A stretch of 64,000 nucleotides of DNA from Bisgaardia hudsonensis (GTDB taxonomy: Bacteria; Pseudomonadota; Gammaproteobacteria; Enterobacterales; Pasteurellaceae): positions 125,774-189,773 of the forward strand of contig NZ_SLXI01000002.1 of NCBI RefSeq assembly GCF_004345785.1. The letters are read 5' to 3'. Numbering within the stretch: position 1 is the first letter of the stretch; every line of letters starts with the position of its first letter. The notes under the pieces were generated by a model, which searched no databases, was not told the DNA's origin, and saw only the letters and a program-made list of their open reading frames with translations. A program made the position numbers and the translations under genes. This document shows, piece after piece, positions 27,605-38,251 of this stretch.

Positions 27605-28150
27605 ATGAAAAAAATAATTATTCTATGTTTATTATCTTTGGGAATAACAGGTTGTATTTCAGCACCTAAAGGATTAGAAAGAGAGCAATTTCAAATACAG
27701 GATATCCAAGAGATACAAAATGATGATTACCTTTGCCAATGCAAAAAAGCAAGATTAGCTGGAAAGGTGCTTAATGCTATTGCGTTGAAAGATAAAATGA
27801 AAATTGAAATATTGAGTTATCCAGTTTCAAGGTTTTCAGCTAAACCAGCTATTTATTCTGTACCAAATGGACGATTTATTGCTTATATTAATGGATTTGT
27901 TGATCCAGAAATATTAAAAGATCAGTATATGTCATTTTCAGGTGTATTAGTTAAAACAGAACAAGGGAAAATAGATCAAGCGAACTACTTATACCCAGTA
28001 TTAAAAGTTGATAATTATAAACGTTGGAAACTGGTTGAAGAGTATTATTATGATCCTGAAGATTTAGCTGATTATCGAGAACAACGTCTTCGTTGGGGAT
28101 TTGGGGCTTTTTGGCGACCTGAGCCTAAGCTACGTTGGAATCTGTATTAA
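27605..28150 (+). CDS. Slp/YeaY family outer-membrane lipoprotein
   Basis: The 181-residue protein has a signal peptide and lipobox ITGC (Cys17). The Slp domain that follows includes RLAGKVLNAIALKDKMKIEILSYP, ANYLYPVLKVDNYKRW and a C-terminal tyrosine/arginine-rich end. Slp proteins are outer-membrane lipoproteins induced on starvation in E. coli, of unclear function. The position between tsaB and fadD matches E. coli yeaY. Confidence 0.9.
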   Translation: MKKIIILCLLSLGITGCISAPKGLEREQFQIQDIQEIQNDDYLCQCKKARLAGKVLNAIALKDKMKIEILSYPVSRFSAKPAIYSVPNGRFIAYINGFVDPEILKDQYMSFSGVLVKTEQGKIDQANYLYPVLKVDNYKRWKLVEEYYYDPEDLADYREQRLRWGFGAFWRPEPKLRWNLY

Positions 28151-28207
28151 TAATAAGAAAAGTGATAAAATTCAATAAATTTATAAGATAAAAATAAAGG
28201 TAAAAAT

Positions 28208-29902
28208 ATGGTAAAGCCATGGTTTAAAAATTATCCTGAAGGCAGTAGCGTTGAAATTGATTCATCAAAATATGAAAATCTTTTAGATATGTTTGATAAA
28301 GCGGTAAGAGAGCACCCAGATCGTGCTGCTTACATTAATATGGGACAAGTGTTAACATTTCGTAAACTTGAAGAACGTAGTCGAGCATTTGCCGCTTATT
28401 TACAAAATGAATTGAAATTACAACGAGGTGAGCGAGTAGCATTAATGATGCCAAATTTATTGCAGTATCCTATTGCTTTATTTGGTATTTTAAGAGCGGG
28501 GTTAGTTGTTGTTAATGTTAATCCACTCTACACACCGAGAGAGTTAGAACATCAATTACAGGATAGCGGTGCGACAACGATTGTTGTTGTTTCTAATTTT
28601 GCTTCAACATTAGAGAAAGTAGTTTTTAATACTAATGTTAAGCATGTTATTTTGACGAGAATGGGAGATCAGCTTTCCTTTGGAAAACGGACATTAGTGA
28701 ATTTTGTCGTCAAATATGTTAAAAAATTAGTACCAAAATATAAATTACCACATGCAGTTACTTTCCGTGAGGTGCTGTCTATCGGTAAAAGTCGTCAATA
28801 TGTTAGACCAAATATAAAACGAGATGATCTTGCTTTTTTACAATATACTGGTGGTACAACAGGTGTTGCTAAAGGTGCGATGTTATCTCATGGAAATATT
28901 ATTGCTAATGTTTTTCAAGCTGCTTGGATTGCAGAGCCTTTTGTTGGTAATTCAAAAAAAGAACGTTCTGCTATTTTAGCGTTACCGCTTTATCATATTT
29001 TTGCACTTACTGTGAATTGTTTGCTTTTTATTGAGCTTGGTATTACCTCAATATTAATTACTAATCCCCGTGATATTAATGGTTTTGTGAAAGAGCTAAA
29101 AAAATATTCTTTCTCTGCTATTACAGGTGTGAACACATTGTTTAATGCTTTATTAAACAATGAAAACTTTAAAGAAGTTGATTTTTCTAATTTAAAACTT
29201 GCTGTTGGTGGCGGAATGGCAATTCATCAATCTGTTGCTACTCGTTGGGAAGAATTAACAGGCAATACAATTATCGAAGGTTATGGAATGACGGAGTGCT
29301 CGCCACTCATTGCCGCTTGTCCTATTACTGTAACTAAACATAATGGCACAATTGGTGTTCCTGTACCTAATACGGATATTAAGATTATCAAAGATGATGG
29401 ATCAGAAGCTGGATTAGGTGAGCCAGGGGAATTATGGGTTAAAGGTGAACAAGTTATGCAAGGTTATTGGCAACGTCCAGAAGCTACTGCAGAAGTGTTA
29501 AAAGACGGCTGGATGGCGACCGGTGATATTGTGGTTATGGATGACAGTTATAGTTTAAGAATTGTTGATCGTAAAAAAGATCTAATTATTGTTTCTGGCT
29601 TTAATGTTTATCCTAATGAAATAGAAGATGTGGTAATGCTTAATTATAAAGTCTTGGAAGCGGTTGCGATTGGCGTTCCACATGAAGTATCTGGTGAAAC
29701 AATTAAAGTGTTTGTTGTAAAAAAAGATGAGAGTTTGACGAAAGATGAAATTCGTCAGCATTGTCGTCAACACCTCACTGGATATAAAGTACCAAAAGAA
29801 ATAGAGTTTCGCGATGAGTTACCTAAAACAAATGTAGGTAAGATATTAAGACGAGTTTTGCGGGAAGAAGAAATTGCAAAACGTCAAAATAATCATCAAT
29901 AA
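28208..29902 (+). CDS. fadD: Long-chain fatty-acid-CoA ligase
   Basis: The 564-residue AMP-forming ligase has the P-loop-like motif [15 protein letters not shown], the adenine-binding YGMTECSP, and the FadD signature with [20 protein letters not shown]. The C-terminal catalytic Lys lies in [11 protein letters not shown]. It activates imported fatty acids to acyl-CoA at the inner membrane. In Pasteurellaceae that lack full beta-oxidation it mainly feeds exogenous fatty acid into lipids. A terminator follows before rnd. Confidence 0.96.
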   Translation: MVKPWFKNYPEGSSVEIDSSKYENLLDMFDKAVREHPDRAAYINMGQVLTFRKLEERSRAFAAYLQNELKLQRGERVALMMPNLLQYPIALFGILRAGLVVVNVNPLYTPRELEHQLQDSGATTIVVVSNFASTLEKVVFNTNVKHVILTRMGDQLSFGKRTLVNFVVKYVKKLVPKYKLPHAVTFREVLSIGKSRQYVRPNIKRDDLAFLQYTGGTTGVAKGAMLSHGNIIANVFQAAWIAEPFVGNSKKERSAILALPLYHIFALTVNCLLFIELGITSILITNPRDINGFVKELKKYSFSAITGVNTLFNALLNNENFKEVDFSNLKLAVGGGMAIHQSVATRWEELTGNTIIEGYGMTECSPLIAACPITVTKHNGTIGVPVPNTDIKIIKDDGSEAGLGEPGELWVKGEQVMQGYWQRPEATAEVLKDGWMATGDIVVMDDSYSLRIVDRKKDLIIVSGFNVYPNEIEDVVMLNYKVLEAVAIGVPHEVSGETIKVFVVKKDESLTKDEIRQHCRQHLTGYKVPKEIEFRDELPKTNVGKILRRVLREEEIAKRQNNHQ

Positions 29903-29921
29903 AAGCAATAAAATTAAGTGA

Positions 29922-29950
29922 TAAAGACGCCTTTATGGCGTCTTTATATT
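29922..29950 (+). terminator. Terminator of fadD
   Basis: TAAAGACGCC pairs with GGCGTCTTTA around TTTAT, followed by a short T-rich tail. Confidence 0.8.
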
Positions 29951-29980
29951 TGTATATTGAATTAATTAAAATAGTAAATT

Positions 29981-31132
29981 ATGACTTCAGAAATAAAAGA
30001 ATTGTTATCTTTACCTGATTTTAAGGTAGTTAAGGATAATATCGCATTACTACAAGTATGTGAGCAGGCGGAGCAAAAAAAATTTGTTGCCCTTGATACT
30101 GAATTTGTTCGAGTTAGAACCTTTTTTCCAAAATTAGGGCTTATTCAACTTTATGATGGTGAGAATATTAGTTTAATTGATCCTTTAGAAATTACCGATT
30201 TTACTCCTTTTATCAAATTATTGGCAAATCAAAATATTCTTAAAATATTACATGCTTGTAGTGAGGATTTAGAAGTTTTTCAACATTATTTCAAGCAGTT
30301 ACCTAGTCCAATGATAGATACTCAAATTATGGCAAATTTCCTTAAATTTGGTAATTCAACAGGATTAGCGAAATTACTGCAACATTATTTTGGTTTAGAA
30401 ATGGATAAAAGCTCATCAAGAACGGATTGGTTAGCAAGACCATTATCAGCTCAGCAATTGGCTTATGCTGCAGCAGATGTATGGTATTTATTGCCTCTAT
30501 ATCAGAAAATGCAAGTTGATTTAGCTAAAGTAGGTTGGGAAAGTGCAGCACAAGAGGATAGTCATTATCTACTTAATAAATGTTTAAAAATTAAAGATAC
30601 TAATTATGTTTATTTTAATATCCCAAATGCTTGGCAATTAGAGTCGATAGAATTAATGCGGTTACAATTACTGGCGAAATGGCGTTATGAAGAAGCGATT
30701 AAGCGAGATAAAGCAATCAATTTTGTTGTAAAGGGAGAGAATCTTTGGCGAGTAGCGAAAGAAAATCCTAAACATACTTCTCAATTATTAGCTATAGGAT
30801 TATCTGTTTCAGAAGTGCGTATTCATGGTAAAAAAATATTACAAATACTTGATCAATGTAAACGCATTGATCCTACTGATTATCCTCCTAAAATTGAGAG
30901 AATATCAACAGATCCAGATTATCGTAAGATATTAAAATTATTACAAAAGGCATTAAAAGAGATCACGCCTGAAACTTTATTGCCAGAAGTAATCACAAGT
31001 AAAAAATTTTTGGAACATTTAATAAAGTGGTGTTGGTTAAAAAATGAAGATTCCGATAATTTACCTGAATTGCTGAGTGGATGGCGTCGAGAATTTGGCT
31101 TACAATTATTGGAAATAATAAAAAAGTATTAA
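29981..31132 (+). CDS. rnd: Ribonuclease D
   Basis: The 383-residue protein has the DEDD exonuclease motifs: VALDTEFVRV (Exo I), LHACSEDLEVF (Exo II) and YAAADVWYLLPLY (Exo III with the conserved Tyr). An HRDC domain follows around residues 215-290. It trims the 3' ends of tRNA precursors and other stable RNAs. It is the last gene of the fadD-side cluster and converges on pta across a terminator built from two inverted uptake signals. Confidence 0.95.
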   Translation: MTSEIKELLSLPDFKVVKDNIALLQVCEQAEQKKFVALDTEFVRVRTFFPKLGLIQLYDGENISLIDPLEITDFTPFIKLLANQNILKILHACSEDLEVFQHYFKQLPSPMIDTQIMANFLKFGNSTGLAKLLQHYFGLEMDKSSSRTDWLARPLSAQQLAYAAADVWYLLPLYQKMQVDLAKVGWESAAQEDSHYLLNKCLKIKDTNYVYFNIPNAWQLESIELMRLQLLAKWRYEEAIKRDKAINFVVKGENLWRVAKENPKHTSQLLAIGLSVSEVRIHGKKILQILDQCKRIDPTDYPPKIERISTDPDYRKILKLLQKALKEITPETLLPEVITSKKFLEHLIKWCWLKNEDSDNLPELLSGWRREFGLQLLEIIKKY

Positions 31133-31137
31133 AAAAA

Positions 31138-31183
31138 TACCGCACTTTATAAATATTGTTATTAAAGTGCGGTAAGATTTTTT
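31138..31183. terminator. Bidirectional terminator made of an inverted pair of DNA uptake signals
   Basis: TACCGCACTTTA at 31138-31149 and TAAAGTGCGGTA at 31163-31174 form a perfect 12-bp stem around 13 bases, with T-rich tails on both strands. Each arm contains the 9-bp uptake signal. The convergent genes rnd and pta end on either side. Confidence 0.92.
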
Positions 31184-31187
31184 AGAT

Positions 31188-33326
31188 TTATTGTGTTGCT
31201 TGAATTGCAGTTAATGCGATTGTATAAACAATATCATCAACTAATGCTCCACGAGATAAATCATTCACTGGCTTACGCATACCTTGTAGCATCGGTCCGA
31301 TAGATACAAGATCTGCAGAACGTTGTACCGCTTTATAAGTCGTATTACCTGTATTTAAATCAGGGAATACAAATACGGTTGCTTTACCTGCTACTGGTGA
31401 GTTTGGTGCTTTAGAGCGAGCTACATCTTCCATTACAGCCGCATCGTATTGTAATGGACCGTCAATAATTAAATCAGGACGTTTTTCTTTAGCAATACGT
31501 GTTGCTTCTTTTACTTTCTCTACATCAGCACCGCTACCAGACGTACCAGTAGAATAAGAGATCATTGCTACTTTTGGTTCAATACCAAAGGCTTTCGCAG
31601 AATCAGCTGATTGAATAGCGATCTCTGCTAATTGCTCTGCATTTGGATCTGGGTTAACCGCACAGTCACCATAAACAAGCACTTGATCTGGTAGTAACAT
31701 AAAGAAAATTGACGAAACAATAGAGTTACCCGGTGCAGTTTTAATAATCTGCATAGGTGGGCGAATAGTATTTGCGGTAGTATGTACTGCACCAGAGACT
31801 AAACCATCAACTTCATTTGCTTCAAGCATCATCGTACCTAAGACAACGGTATCTTTAAGTTGTTCGCGAGCAGAATCTTCAGTCATACCTTTGTTTTTAC
31901 GTAACTCAACCAAACGAGCAACATAATTTTCACTAACTGTTTTTGGATCAATTACGGAAATACCAGCCCCAAGCGTTACGCCTTGAGAATCAGCAACGCG
32001 TTTAACATCTTCTGGATTAGCTAATAATACACATTCAGCAATTCCTTTTTCCGCACAAAGTACAGCAGCTTTAATTGTACGAGGTTCATCTCCTTCTGGT
32101 AATACAATGCGTTTTTTCGCACTACGAGCTAATTCTGTTAATTGGAAACGGAATGCTGGTGGTGATAAACGACGTAAACGAGAAGAATCAGCTACTAATG
32201 AGTCAATAAAGTCGCTAGAGAATTGTTCACAAGTATATTGTTTAATATTTTCAATGCGTTCTTTATCATCAACTGGTACTTCAAGATTGAAATTTTGTAA
32301 TGTTAATGAAGTTTGCCAAGTATTACCTTCGATACGGAAAATAGGTAATTTAGATTTTTCAAATGCAGGTTGGCATAATTTATTAATTTGGTTATCTATT
32401 TTATAGCCACCAGTTAATAAGATTCCCCCTAGTTCAATACCATTAAGAGAAGCAAGTGCCGCTGCTGTTAATACAGCTGGTCGATCTGCTGAAGTAACCA
32501 GTAAGGTACCCGCTTTAAAATGATCGACCATATTTTGTAGTGATCTTGCACAGAAAGTGATACTACGAATACGGCGAGTTTGAATATCACCTTCATTAAT
32601 AATTGTCGCACCTAAATGATTAACTAAATCAATCGCACGCGTTGCGATTAATTCTGCACTCCAGGGTACACAAGCAAGCAATTTAATTGGTGATTTTTCA
32701 AAAAGTTTATAAACCTCAGAAATATTATTATGGCTGTGTTGATAAGCATCAAAAATTTCGCTTAAGTCTGGACGAGTACGACCACTTTCATCAATTGGTG
32801 CATTAAATTTATTAATAACCACACCTAATAAATTAGGGTTATTCTTTCCACCAAATTCTGAAGCTGAAGCTTCGATACGTTCTTTTAGCTCTTCTGATGT
32901 TTCAGTAGTTGGTGCTGCAACTAGTATTATTTCTGCATCAAGTGCCTGAGCAACATCATAGTTAATGCTATTTGCATAGCTATGTTTTCTTGTTGGTACA
33001 AGACCTTCTACAATAATTAATTCATTATTTTTTGCAAGATTTTGATGTTTCTCTACTATTTTTTCGAGTAGCAGATCAGATTGATTTTGACCAATAAGAT
33101 TTTCAGCAACACTTAACATAAAAGGGTCTGCTGTTTCAAGTGCGGTACTTTTACGAATAATAGAGGTTGTACGATCAATTTTATCTTCATCAGTAATAGG
33201 TTGAGAAATAGGTTTCATGAAGCCTATCTTTGCACCTTTTTGTTCCAAAGCATGAATTAAACCTAAACTAATGCTGGTTAAACCCACGCCAGCACTAATA
33301 GGTATAAGAATAATTGTACGAGACAT
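31188..33326 (-). CDS. pta: Phosphate acetyltransferase
   Basis: The 712-residue protein has the long enterobacterial architecture. It has an N-terminal P-loop-like domain ([19 protein letters not shown]), a central DRTGG domain, and a C-terminal PTA domain from about residue 390. The latter contains [34 protein letters not shown] and [16 protein letters not shown]. It interconverts acetyl-CoA and acetyl phosphate, and with AckA it makes acetate and ATP. It lies 63 bp after ackA, behind a partial terminator hairpin. Confidence 0.97.
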   Translation of the reverse strand: MSRTIILIPISAGVGLTSISLGLIHALEQKGAKIGFMKPISQPITDEDKIDRTTSIIRKSTALETADPFMLSVAENLIGQNQSDLLLEKIVEKHQNLAKNNELIIVEGLVPTRKHSYANSINYDVAQALDAEIILVAAPTTETSEELKERIEASASEFGGKNNPNLLGVVINKFNAPIDESGRTRPDLSEIFDAYQHSHNNISEVYKLFEKSPIKLLACVPWSAELIATRAIDLVNHLGATIINEGDIQTRRIRSITFCARSLQNMVDHFKAGTLLVTSADRPAVLTAAALASLNGIELGGILLTGGYKIDNQINKLCQPAFEKSKLPIFRIEGNTWQTSLTLQNFNLEVPVDDKERIENIKQYTCEQFSSDFIDSLVADSSRLRRLSPPAFRFQLTELARSAKKRIVLPEGDEPRTIKAAVLCAEKGIAECVLLANPEDVKRVADSQGVTLGAGISVIDPKTVSENYVARLVELRKNKGMTEDSAREQLKDTVVLGTMMLEANEVDGLVSGAVHTTANTIRPPMQIIKTAPGNSIVSSIFFMLLPDQVLVYGDCAVNPDPNAEQLAEIAIQSADSAKAFGIEPKVAMISYSTGTSGSGADVEKVKEATRIAKEKRPDLIIDGPLQYDAAVMEDVARSKAPNSPVAGKATVFVFPDLNTGNTTYKAVQRSADLVSIGPMLQGMRKPVNDLSRGALVDDIVYTIALTAIQATQ

Positions 33327-33361
33327 AATAAACCTTATTCATTTTGTTAGTTAAAAGAAAA

Positions 33362-33379
33362 CTGCCGAACATTCGGCAG
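33362..33379 (-). terminator. Hairpin between ackA and pta
   Basis: CTGCCGAA and TTCGGCAG form an 8-bp GC-rich stem with a 2-base loop. On the minus strand it is followed by TTTTCTTTT, so it may attenuate read-through from ackA into pta or stabilise the ackA 3' end. Confidence 0.55.
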
Positions 33380-33389
33380 CTTATTTATA

Positions 33390-34586
33390 CTAGAAAGTAA
33401 GACGAGCAGTATCTTGTGCGATAACTAATTCTTCGTTAGTAGGAAGAACCATTGCAAGTGGTGTATTATCTTTTGTTATTACACCTTCTTTGCCAAAGCG
33501 AGCGGCTAAATTTTTCTCTGAATCAATATCATAACCAAATAATTTTAAGTGGTTCAATGTTAATTCACGAACAAGGGCAGAGTTTTCACCAATACCACCA
33601 GTAAATACGATGGCATCTAAGCGTTCACCAATTACTGCCATATAAGAGCCGATATATTTTGCTAAACGATAGCAATAAACATCTAAAGCACGTTTTGCTG
33701 GTGCTTCTTTATCGTAATTATCTTCAGCATAACGACAATCGCTAGTAACCTCAGTTAAACCTAATAAACCTGATTTTTTCACTAAAGTTTCTTCAATTTC
33801 AGCAACAGACATACCGAGAGAATTATGTAAATAGAACATAATTGCAGGATCAAGATCGCCAGAACGTGTTCCCATTACAAGACCTTCTAATGGTGTAAAG
33901 CCCATTGAAGTATCAATACATTTACCATGACGAATAGCAGAAACAGAACCACCATTACCTAAATGGCAAGTAATAACATTGATTTTATCTTCAGCGATAT
34001 TTAAACGTTTTGCCGTTTCTTTACTCACAAAATAATGGCTTGTGCCATGCATACCGTAACGACGAACACCATGTTCTTTATAAAGTGAATATGGTAATGC
34101 ATATAGATAAGCTTCTTCTGGCATTGTTTGATGGAATGCAGTATCAAAAACAACAACATTTTTTTCTTTTAAATGTGGGAATGCTTTAAATGCTTCTTTG
34201 ATTCCAATTAAATGTGCTGGGTTATGAAGTGGTGCAAATTCCGCTGCATCTTCAATCCCTTTGATAACTTCATCTGTTACTATAACTGAACTGGTATATT
34301 TTTCTCCACCATGAACAATACGGTGTCCAATAGAAACAATACTATCTTTTATTTCTTGAGTTAAGATGTTTGATACAATAAAGTTCAATGCTTCACTATG
34401 TGCTGCACCATTACCTAAATCAGCTGTACCTTTCTCACCATTTAATTTCCATTTAATACGAGCTTCTGGAAGGAAAAATGCTTCTGCAAGACCAGACAAT
34501 TTTTCATCGCCATTTTCTGGATCAAGAATTGCGAATTTTAAAGATGAACTACCGCAGTTAAGGATTAGTACTAATTTTTGAGTCAT
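33390..34586 (-). CDS. ackA: Acetate kinase
   Basis: The 398-residue ASKHA kinase starts [16 protein letters not shown] and has [44 protein letters not shown] and [14 protein letters not shown], all the acetate kinase signatures including the catalytic Arg and Glu. It makes ATP and acetate from acetyl phosphate. It is the first gene of ackA-pta and divergent from yfbV, the same arrangement as in E. coli. Confidence 0.98.
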   Translation of the reverse strand: MTQKLVLILNCGSSSLKFAILDPENGDEKLSGLAEAFFLPEARIKWKLNGEKGTADLGNGAAHSEALNFIVSNILTQEIKDSIVSIGHRIVHGGEKYTSSVIVTDEVIKGIEDAAEFAPLHNPAHLIGIKEAFKAFPHLKEKNVVVFDTAFHQTMPEEAYLYALPYSLYKEHGVRRYGMHGTSHYFVSKETAKRLNIAEDKINVITCHLGNGGSVSAIRHGKCIDTSMGFTPLEGLVMGTRSGDLDPAIMFYLHNSLGMSVAEIEETLVKKSGLLGLTEVTSDCRYAEDNYDKEAPAKRALDVYCYRLAKYIGSYMAVIGERLDAIVFTGGIGENSALVRELTLNHLKLFGYDIDSEKNLAARFGKEGVITKDNTPLAMVLPTNEELVIAQDTARLTF

Positions 34587-34618
34587 ATGTAACCTATTCT
34601 TTGATTAGTTAAAAGAAA

Positions 34619-34639
34619 TTTGTTTGAAAATCAAACAAA
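34619..34639. promoter_or_regulatory. Inverted repeat in the ackA leader
   Basis: Nine-base arms TTTGTTTGA and TCAAACAAA flank AAA, 33 bp ahead of the ackA start. It could be an operator or an mRNA-leader hairpin. I do not recognise the regulator. Confidence 0.3.
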
Positions 34640-34798
34640 CAGACGTAAAAGTCATTAATACCATATAGGATACACTTTTCAGCCTGTAAAATAAATTCTC
34701 TTTATAAAAAATATTGTAATTTTAAAAAATATATTTTCATTGTAAGATTTCTTCTAATTTATGAATTATCTTTAATGCAGTAGAGGATAGTAAGCTGA

Positions 34799-35233
34799 AT
34801 GTTTAAAATTTTTAAGTTAGGGCAAAATTATTTAAATACATGGCCTAAAGTGAATCGTTTAGGTGGTATTTTTCCTGAAAATAGAATAATACAAGCAACA
34901 GTTTTTTCACAAAAATTTATGCCTTTTATCGCTGTATTTTCTGTTTTTTGGCAACAGATATATTTACCTTCAAGTTTATCTGCATTAGCAATAGCTGTAA
35001 TGACTGCTATTTTTGCGTTATTTTTACCTCTTCAAGGGTTATATTGGTTGGGTAAACGTTCTAAAACAAAATTACCAGCGAAAAGTGCGGTTAGTTTTTA
35101 TAAAATTTCTAAAAAATTACAAGAAAAAAATATTGTAGTAATGACCGTTGATGAACCTACTTATCAAGATTTGGCTAATTTACTCAATAAAGCAGAAAAA
35201 CATTTTTCAAAAGAATTTTGGGATGATATTTAA
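34799..35233 (+). CDS. yfbV: UPF0208 membrane protein YfbV
   Basis: The 144-residue protein matches the YfbV family with GQNYLNTWPKVNRLGGIFPENRII at the N terminus, two membrane helices in the middle (about residues 38-55 and 60-80) and LPLQGLYWLGKRSKTKLP. E. coli YfbV influences Ter macrodomain organisation; the mechanism is unclear. It is divergent from ackA, as in E. coli. An uptake signal lies inside the gene near 35083. Confidence 0.92.
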   Translation: MFKIFKLGQNYLNTWPKVNRLGGIFPENRIIQATVFSQKFMPFIAVFSVFWQQIYLPSSLSALAIAVMTAIFALFLPLQGLYWLGKRSKTKLPAKSAVSFYKISKKLQEKNIVVMTVDEPTYQDLANLLNKAEKHFSKEFWDDI

Positions 35234-35376
35234 AATAATTATTAGATTTTTAAAATTCTAATTATTTTTAGTAATTGTATATAATTAGATAATATGAGTT
35301 ATATTTAATGTATCTCTACTAAAGAGTATAAAATTATTTTTATTTTAAAATTTACCAAAACTCTCATATAATAGTT

Positions 35377-35402
35377 ACGCAAACGTTTTCTTTTTTTGTT
35401 AC
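35377..35402 (+). promoter_or_regulatory. cvpA-purF promoter with PurR operator
   Basis: TATAAT at 35377-35382 is followed four bases later by ACGCAAACGTTTTCTT at 35387-35402. That matches the PurR consensus (ACGCAAACGTTTTCNT), and it would cover the transcription start. Purine-dependent repression of the downstream cvpA-purF unit is expected, as in E. coli. I see no clear -35 box. Confidence 0.92.
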
Positions 35403-35445
35403 AATATAGCAACTGTAAATTGGTATATCTTTTAGAGACGATTTT

Positions 35446-35943
35446 ATGAATAATTATATTGATTTTATTATTATTGGCATTGTGGCATTTTCTGTGATTA
35501 TCAGTTTACTTAGAGGGTTTATTCGTGAGGTAATGTCTCTTGTTAGTTGGGTCGTTGCTTTTTTTGTTGCCAATAGATTTTATCCCTATTTAGCGCAGTA
35601 TTTGACACAAATTGAATCCGAAACTATTCGCTATGGCGTGGCAATAGCTATTTTATTTATTGCTACACTAATCGTTGGCTCAATAGTCAATTATATTCTA
35701 GGTCAGTTAGTTGATAAGACTGGCTTAACTGGCACTGATCGTGTTCTTGGCGCTTGTTTTGGATTATTGCGAGGGGTATTGATTGTCGCTGCATTATTAT
35801 TTTTTGTGGATACTTTCACAAACTTTAGTCAAAGTGAGTGGTGGAAAGAGTCTAAATTAATACCGCACTTTGGATTTGTTGTCGAATGGTTTTTTCAACA
35901 AATACAAGAAAGTTCAAGTTTACTCAATTCAAAATTTAATTAA
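35446..35943 (+). CDS. cvpA: Colicin V production protein homologue CvpA
   Basis: The 165-residue protein has four membrane helices and family signatures at the N terminus (YIDFIIIGIVAFSVIISLLRGFIREVMSL) and in the middle (GTDRVLGACFGLLRG). E. coli CvpA is needed for colicin V export and for envelope resistance to bile. Its molecular function is unknown. It is co-transcribed with purF, 15 bp downstream, under the PurR box. Confidence 0.95.
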   Translation: MNNYIDFIIIGIVAFSVIISLLRGFIREVMSLVSWVVAFFVANRFYPYLAQYLTQIESETIRYGVAIAILFIATLIVGSIVNYILGQLVDKTGLTGTDRVLGACFGLLRGVLIVAALLFFVDTFTNFSQSEWWKESKLIPHFGFVVEWFFQQIQESSSLLNSKFN

Positions 35944-35958
35944 TAAAAGGATCATTAT

Positions 35959-37470
35959 ATGTGTGGTATTGTTGGTATAGTTAGCCAAAGTCCCGTTAAT
36001 CAATCTATTTATAATGCATTAACTCTATTACAACATAGAGGGCAAGATGCCGCAGGTATCGTTACTGTTGATGATGAAAATCGTTTTAGATTGCGTAAAG
36101 CTAATGGTTTAGTTAGCGATATTTTTCAACAAGTTCATATGCTAAGATTACAAGGTAATGTTGGTATGGGGCATGTTCGTTATCCTACGGCGGGTAGTTC
36201 AAGTGTTTCAGAAGCACAGCCTTTTTATGTTAATTCGCCTTATGGATTATCTCTTGTCCATAATGGCAATTTAACTAATTCAGAAGAGCTTAAAGAAAAA
36301 GTATTTATTGAAGCAAGACGTCATATAAATACCAATTCAGACTCAGAAATTTTACTTAATATTTTAGCTTATCATCTTGATCCTATTGATAAACATAATC
36401 TTGAACCTAGTGATATTTTTAAGGCCGTTTATGAAACCAATAAGGATATAAAAGGTGCTTATGCTTGTATCGCATTAATTATTGGTCACGGAATGGTTGC
36501 TTTTCGTGATCCTCATGGTATTCGCCCTCTAGTTTTAGGAAAAAGAGAATGTAATGGGCATACCGAATATATGTTTGCTTCAGAAAGTATCGCTTTGGAC
36601 GTTGTTGGTTTTGAGTTCGTAAGAGATGTTGAACCTGGCGAAGCAATTTATGTCACTTTTGATGGAAAACTGTATTCTGCACAATGTCATGATAAAGCGA
36701 CTTTAGCACCATGTATTTTTGAATATGTCTATTTTGCTAGACCTGATTCTTATATAAATAACGTATCTGTTTATGCTGCTCGAGTTCATATGGGCGAATA
36801 TTTGGGGCAAAAAATAGCAAAAGAATGGCAAAATGAAGATATTGATGTGGTTATTCCTGTGCCTGAGACTTCTAACGATATCGCACTTCGTATCGCACAT
36901 GTGTTAAATAAACCTTATCGTCAAGGTTTTGTAAAAAATCGTTATGTTGGGCGTACTTTTATTATGCCAGGTCAAACGCAACGAGTTAGTGCAGTTCGCC
37001 GTAAATTAAATACGATTTCATCAGAATTTAAAGATAAAAATGTGTTGTTGGTAGATGATTCTATTGTACGTGGAACGACATCAAAACAAATTGTTGAAAT
37101 GGCAAGAGCCGCGGGAGCAAAGAAAATTTATTTTGCCTCAGCAGCACCTGAGATTCGTTTCCCTAATGTTTATGGTATAGATATGCCAACATCAGAAGAG
37201 CTTGTTGCATACGGTCGTAATGTAGATGAAATCGCTGAATTTATAGGGGTTGATGGGCTTGTGTTCCAAAATTTAGAAGATCTCGTTGCCTCAGTACAAC
37301 AAGAGAATCCAGATATTAAAGACTTTGATTGCTCGGTATTTACTGGTAATTATATTACTGGTGATGTAACTGAAGAGTATTTAAGACATATTGCTTCATT
37401 GAGAAATGATTTAGCAAAAACAAAGTATGAAAAGAATGCAACTAATCTTGAAATTCATAATGAGAATTAA
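35959..37470 (+). CDS. purF: Amidophosphoribosyltransferase
   Basis: The 503-residue protein begins [10 protein letters not shown], whose Cys2 becomes the N-terminal nucleophile of the glutaminase half. The phosphoribosyltransferase half has [23 protein letters not shown], the PRPP-binding loop. It carries out the first committed step of purine synthesis, PRPP plus glutamine to phosphoribosylamine. AAGGATC precedes the ATG. The stop overlaps the ubiX start (TAATG). Repression by PurR is likely. Confidence 0.98.
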   Translation: MCGIVGIVSQSPVNQSIYNALTLLQHRGQDAAGIVTVDDENRFRLRKANGLVSDIFQQVHMLRLQGNVGMGHVRYPTAGSSSVSEAQPFYVNSPYGLSLVHNGNLTNSEELKEKVFIEARRHINTNSDSEILLNILAYHLDPIDKHNLEPSDIFKAVYETNKDIKGAYACIALIIGHGMVAFRDPHGIRPLVLGKRECNGHTEYMFASESIALDVVGFEFVRDVEPGEAIYVTFDGKLYSAQCHDKATLAPCIFEYVYFARPDSYINNVSVYAARVHMGEYLGQKIAKEWQNEDIDVVIPVPETSNDIALRIAHVLNKPYRQGFVKNRYVGRTFIMPGQTQRVSAVRRKLNTISSEFKDKNVLLVDDSIVRGTTSKQIVEMARAAGAKKIYFASAAPEIRFPNVYGIDMPTSEELVAYGRNVDEIAEFIGVDGLVFQNLEDLVASVQQENPDIKDFDCSVFTGNYITGDVTEEYLRHIASLRNDLAKTKYEKNATNLEIHNEN

Positions 37471-38039
37471 TGGATAAACAACGTCTAATTATTGGCATAA
37501 GTGGTGCTTCTGGTGCGATTTATGCCATTCGTCTTTTACAAATATTAAAAGAGGTTTCTAATATAGAAACCCATCTTGTTATTAGTAATGCTGCAAAATT
37601 AACTATTACGGCAGAAACTGATTTTTCCATACAGCAAGTTAAAGCATTAGCAGATTATACGTATGATATTCGTGATCTTGCCGCGGCTATTTCTTCTGGC
37701 TCATATCGTACGTTAGGTATGATCGTGTTACCTTGTTCTATGAAAACTTTGTCAGGTATTGCACATAGTTATACCGATGATCTCATTACTAGAGCGGCAG
37801 ATGTGTGTTTAAAAGAACGGAAACCTCTCTTGTTATGTGTTCGGGAAACGCCTCTTCATTTAGGGCATTTACGTTTAATGACTCAAATTGCTGAGATTGG
37901 AGGGCAAATTATTCCCCTAATGCCAGCTTTTTATCATAAGCCAAAATCAATTAATGATATTATTGATCAGAGTGTTAATCGTTTATGTGATCAACTTGGA
38001 ATTATCTTGGAAAAAGATTTATTTCAACGTTGGGAATAG
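37470..38039 (+). CDS. ubiX: Flavin prenyltransferase UbiX
   Basis: The 189-residue protein has [21 protein letters not shown] (FMN and phosphate site), [27 protein letters not shown] and [22 protein letters not shown]. It attaches a prenyl group to FMN to make the prenylated cofactor of the UbiD decarboxylase in ubiquinone biosynthesis. Coupling to purF is conserved in E. coli. Confidence 0.96.
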   Translation: MDKQRLIIGISGASGAIYAIRLLQILKEVSNIETHLVISNAAKLTITAETDFSIQQVKALADYTYDIRDLAAAISSGSYRTLGMIVLPCSMKTLSGIAHSYTDDLITRAADVCLKERKPLLLCVRETPLHLGHLRLMTQIAEIGGQIIPLMPAFYHKPKSINDIIDQSVNRLCDQLGIILEKDLFQRWE

Positions 38040-38251
38040 TAAAAATTCATAAAATTGTTCAATAATATAAATACTTTTTATTTTTTATTCATTATGCTTT
38101 TTATGCTTAGTTTTAATCATAAATTCAAATTTTTTAGTGTATTTATACTGTAAAAAGCAAATAAAAAGTAAAAAAAGGTTGACCTATCTAGAGATAGTTA
38201 GCAATATATCGGCAATTTTTTACAAAAATAATAAATTAGGTATTTAAAAAT

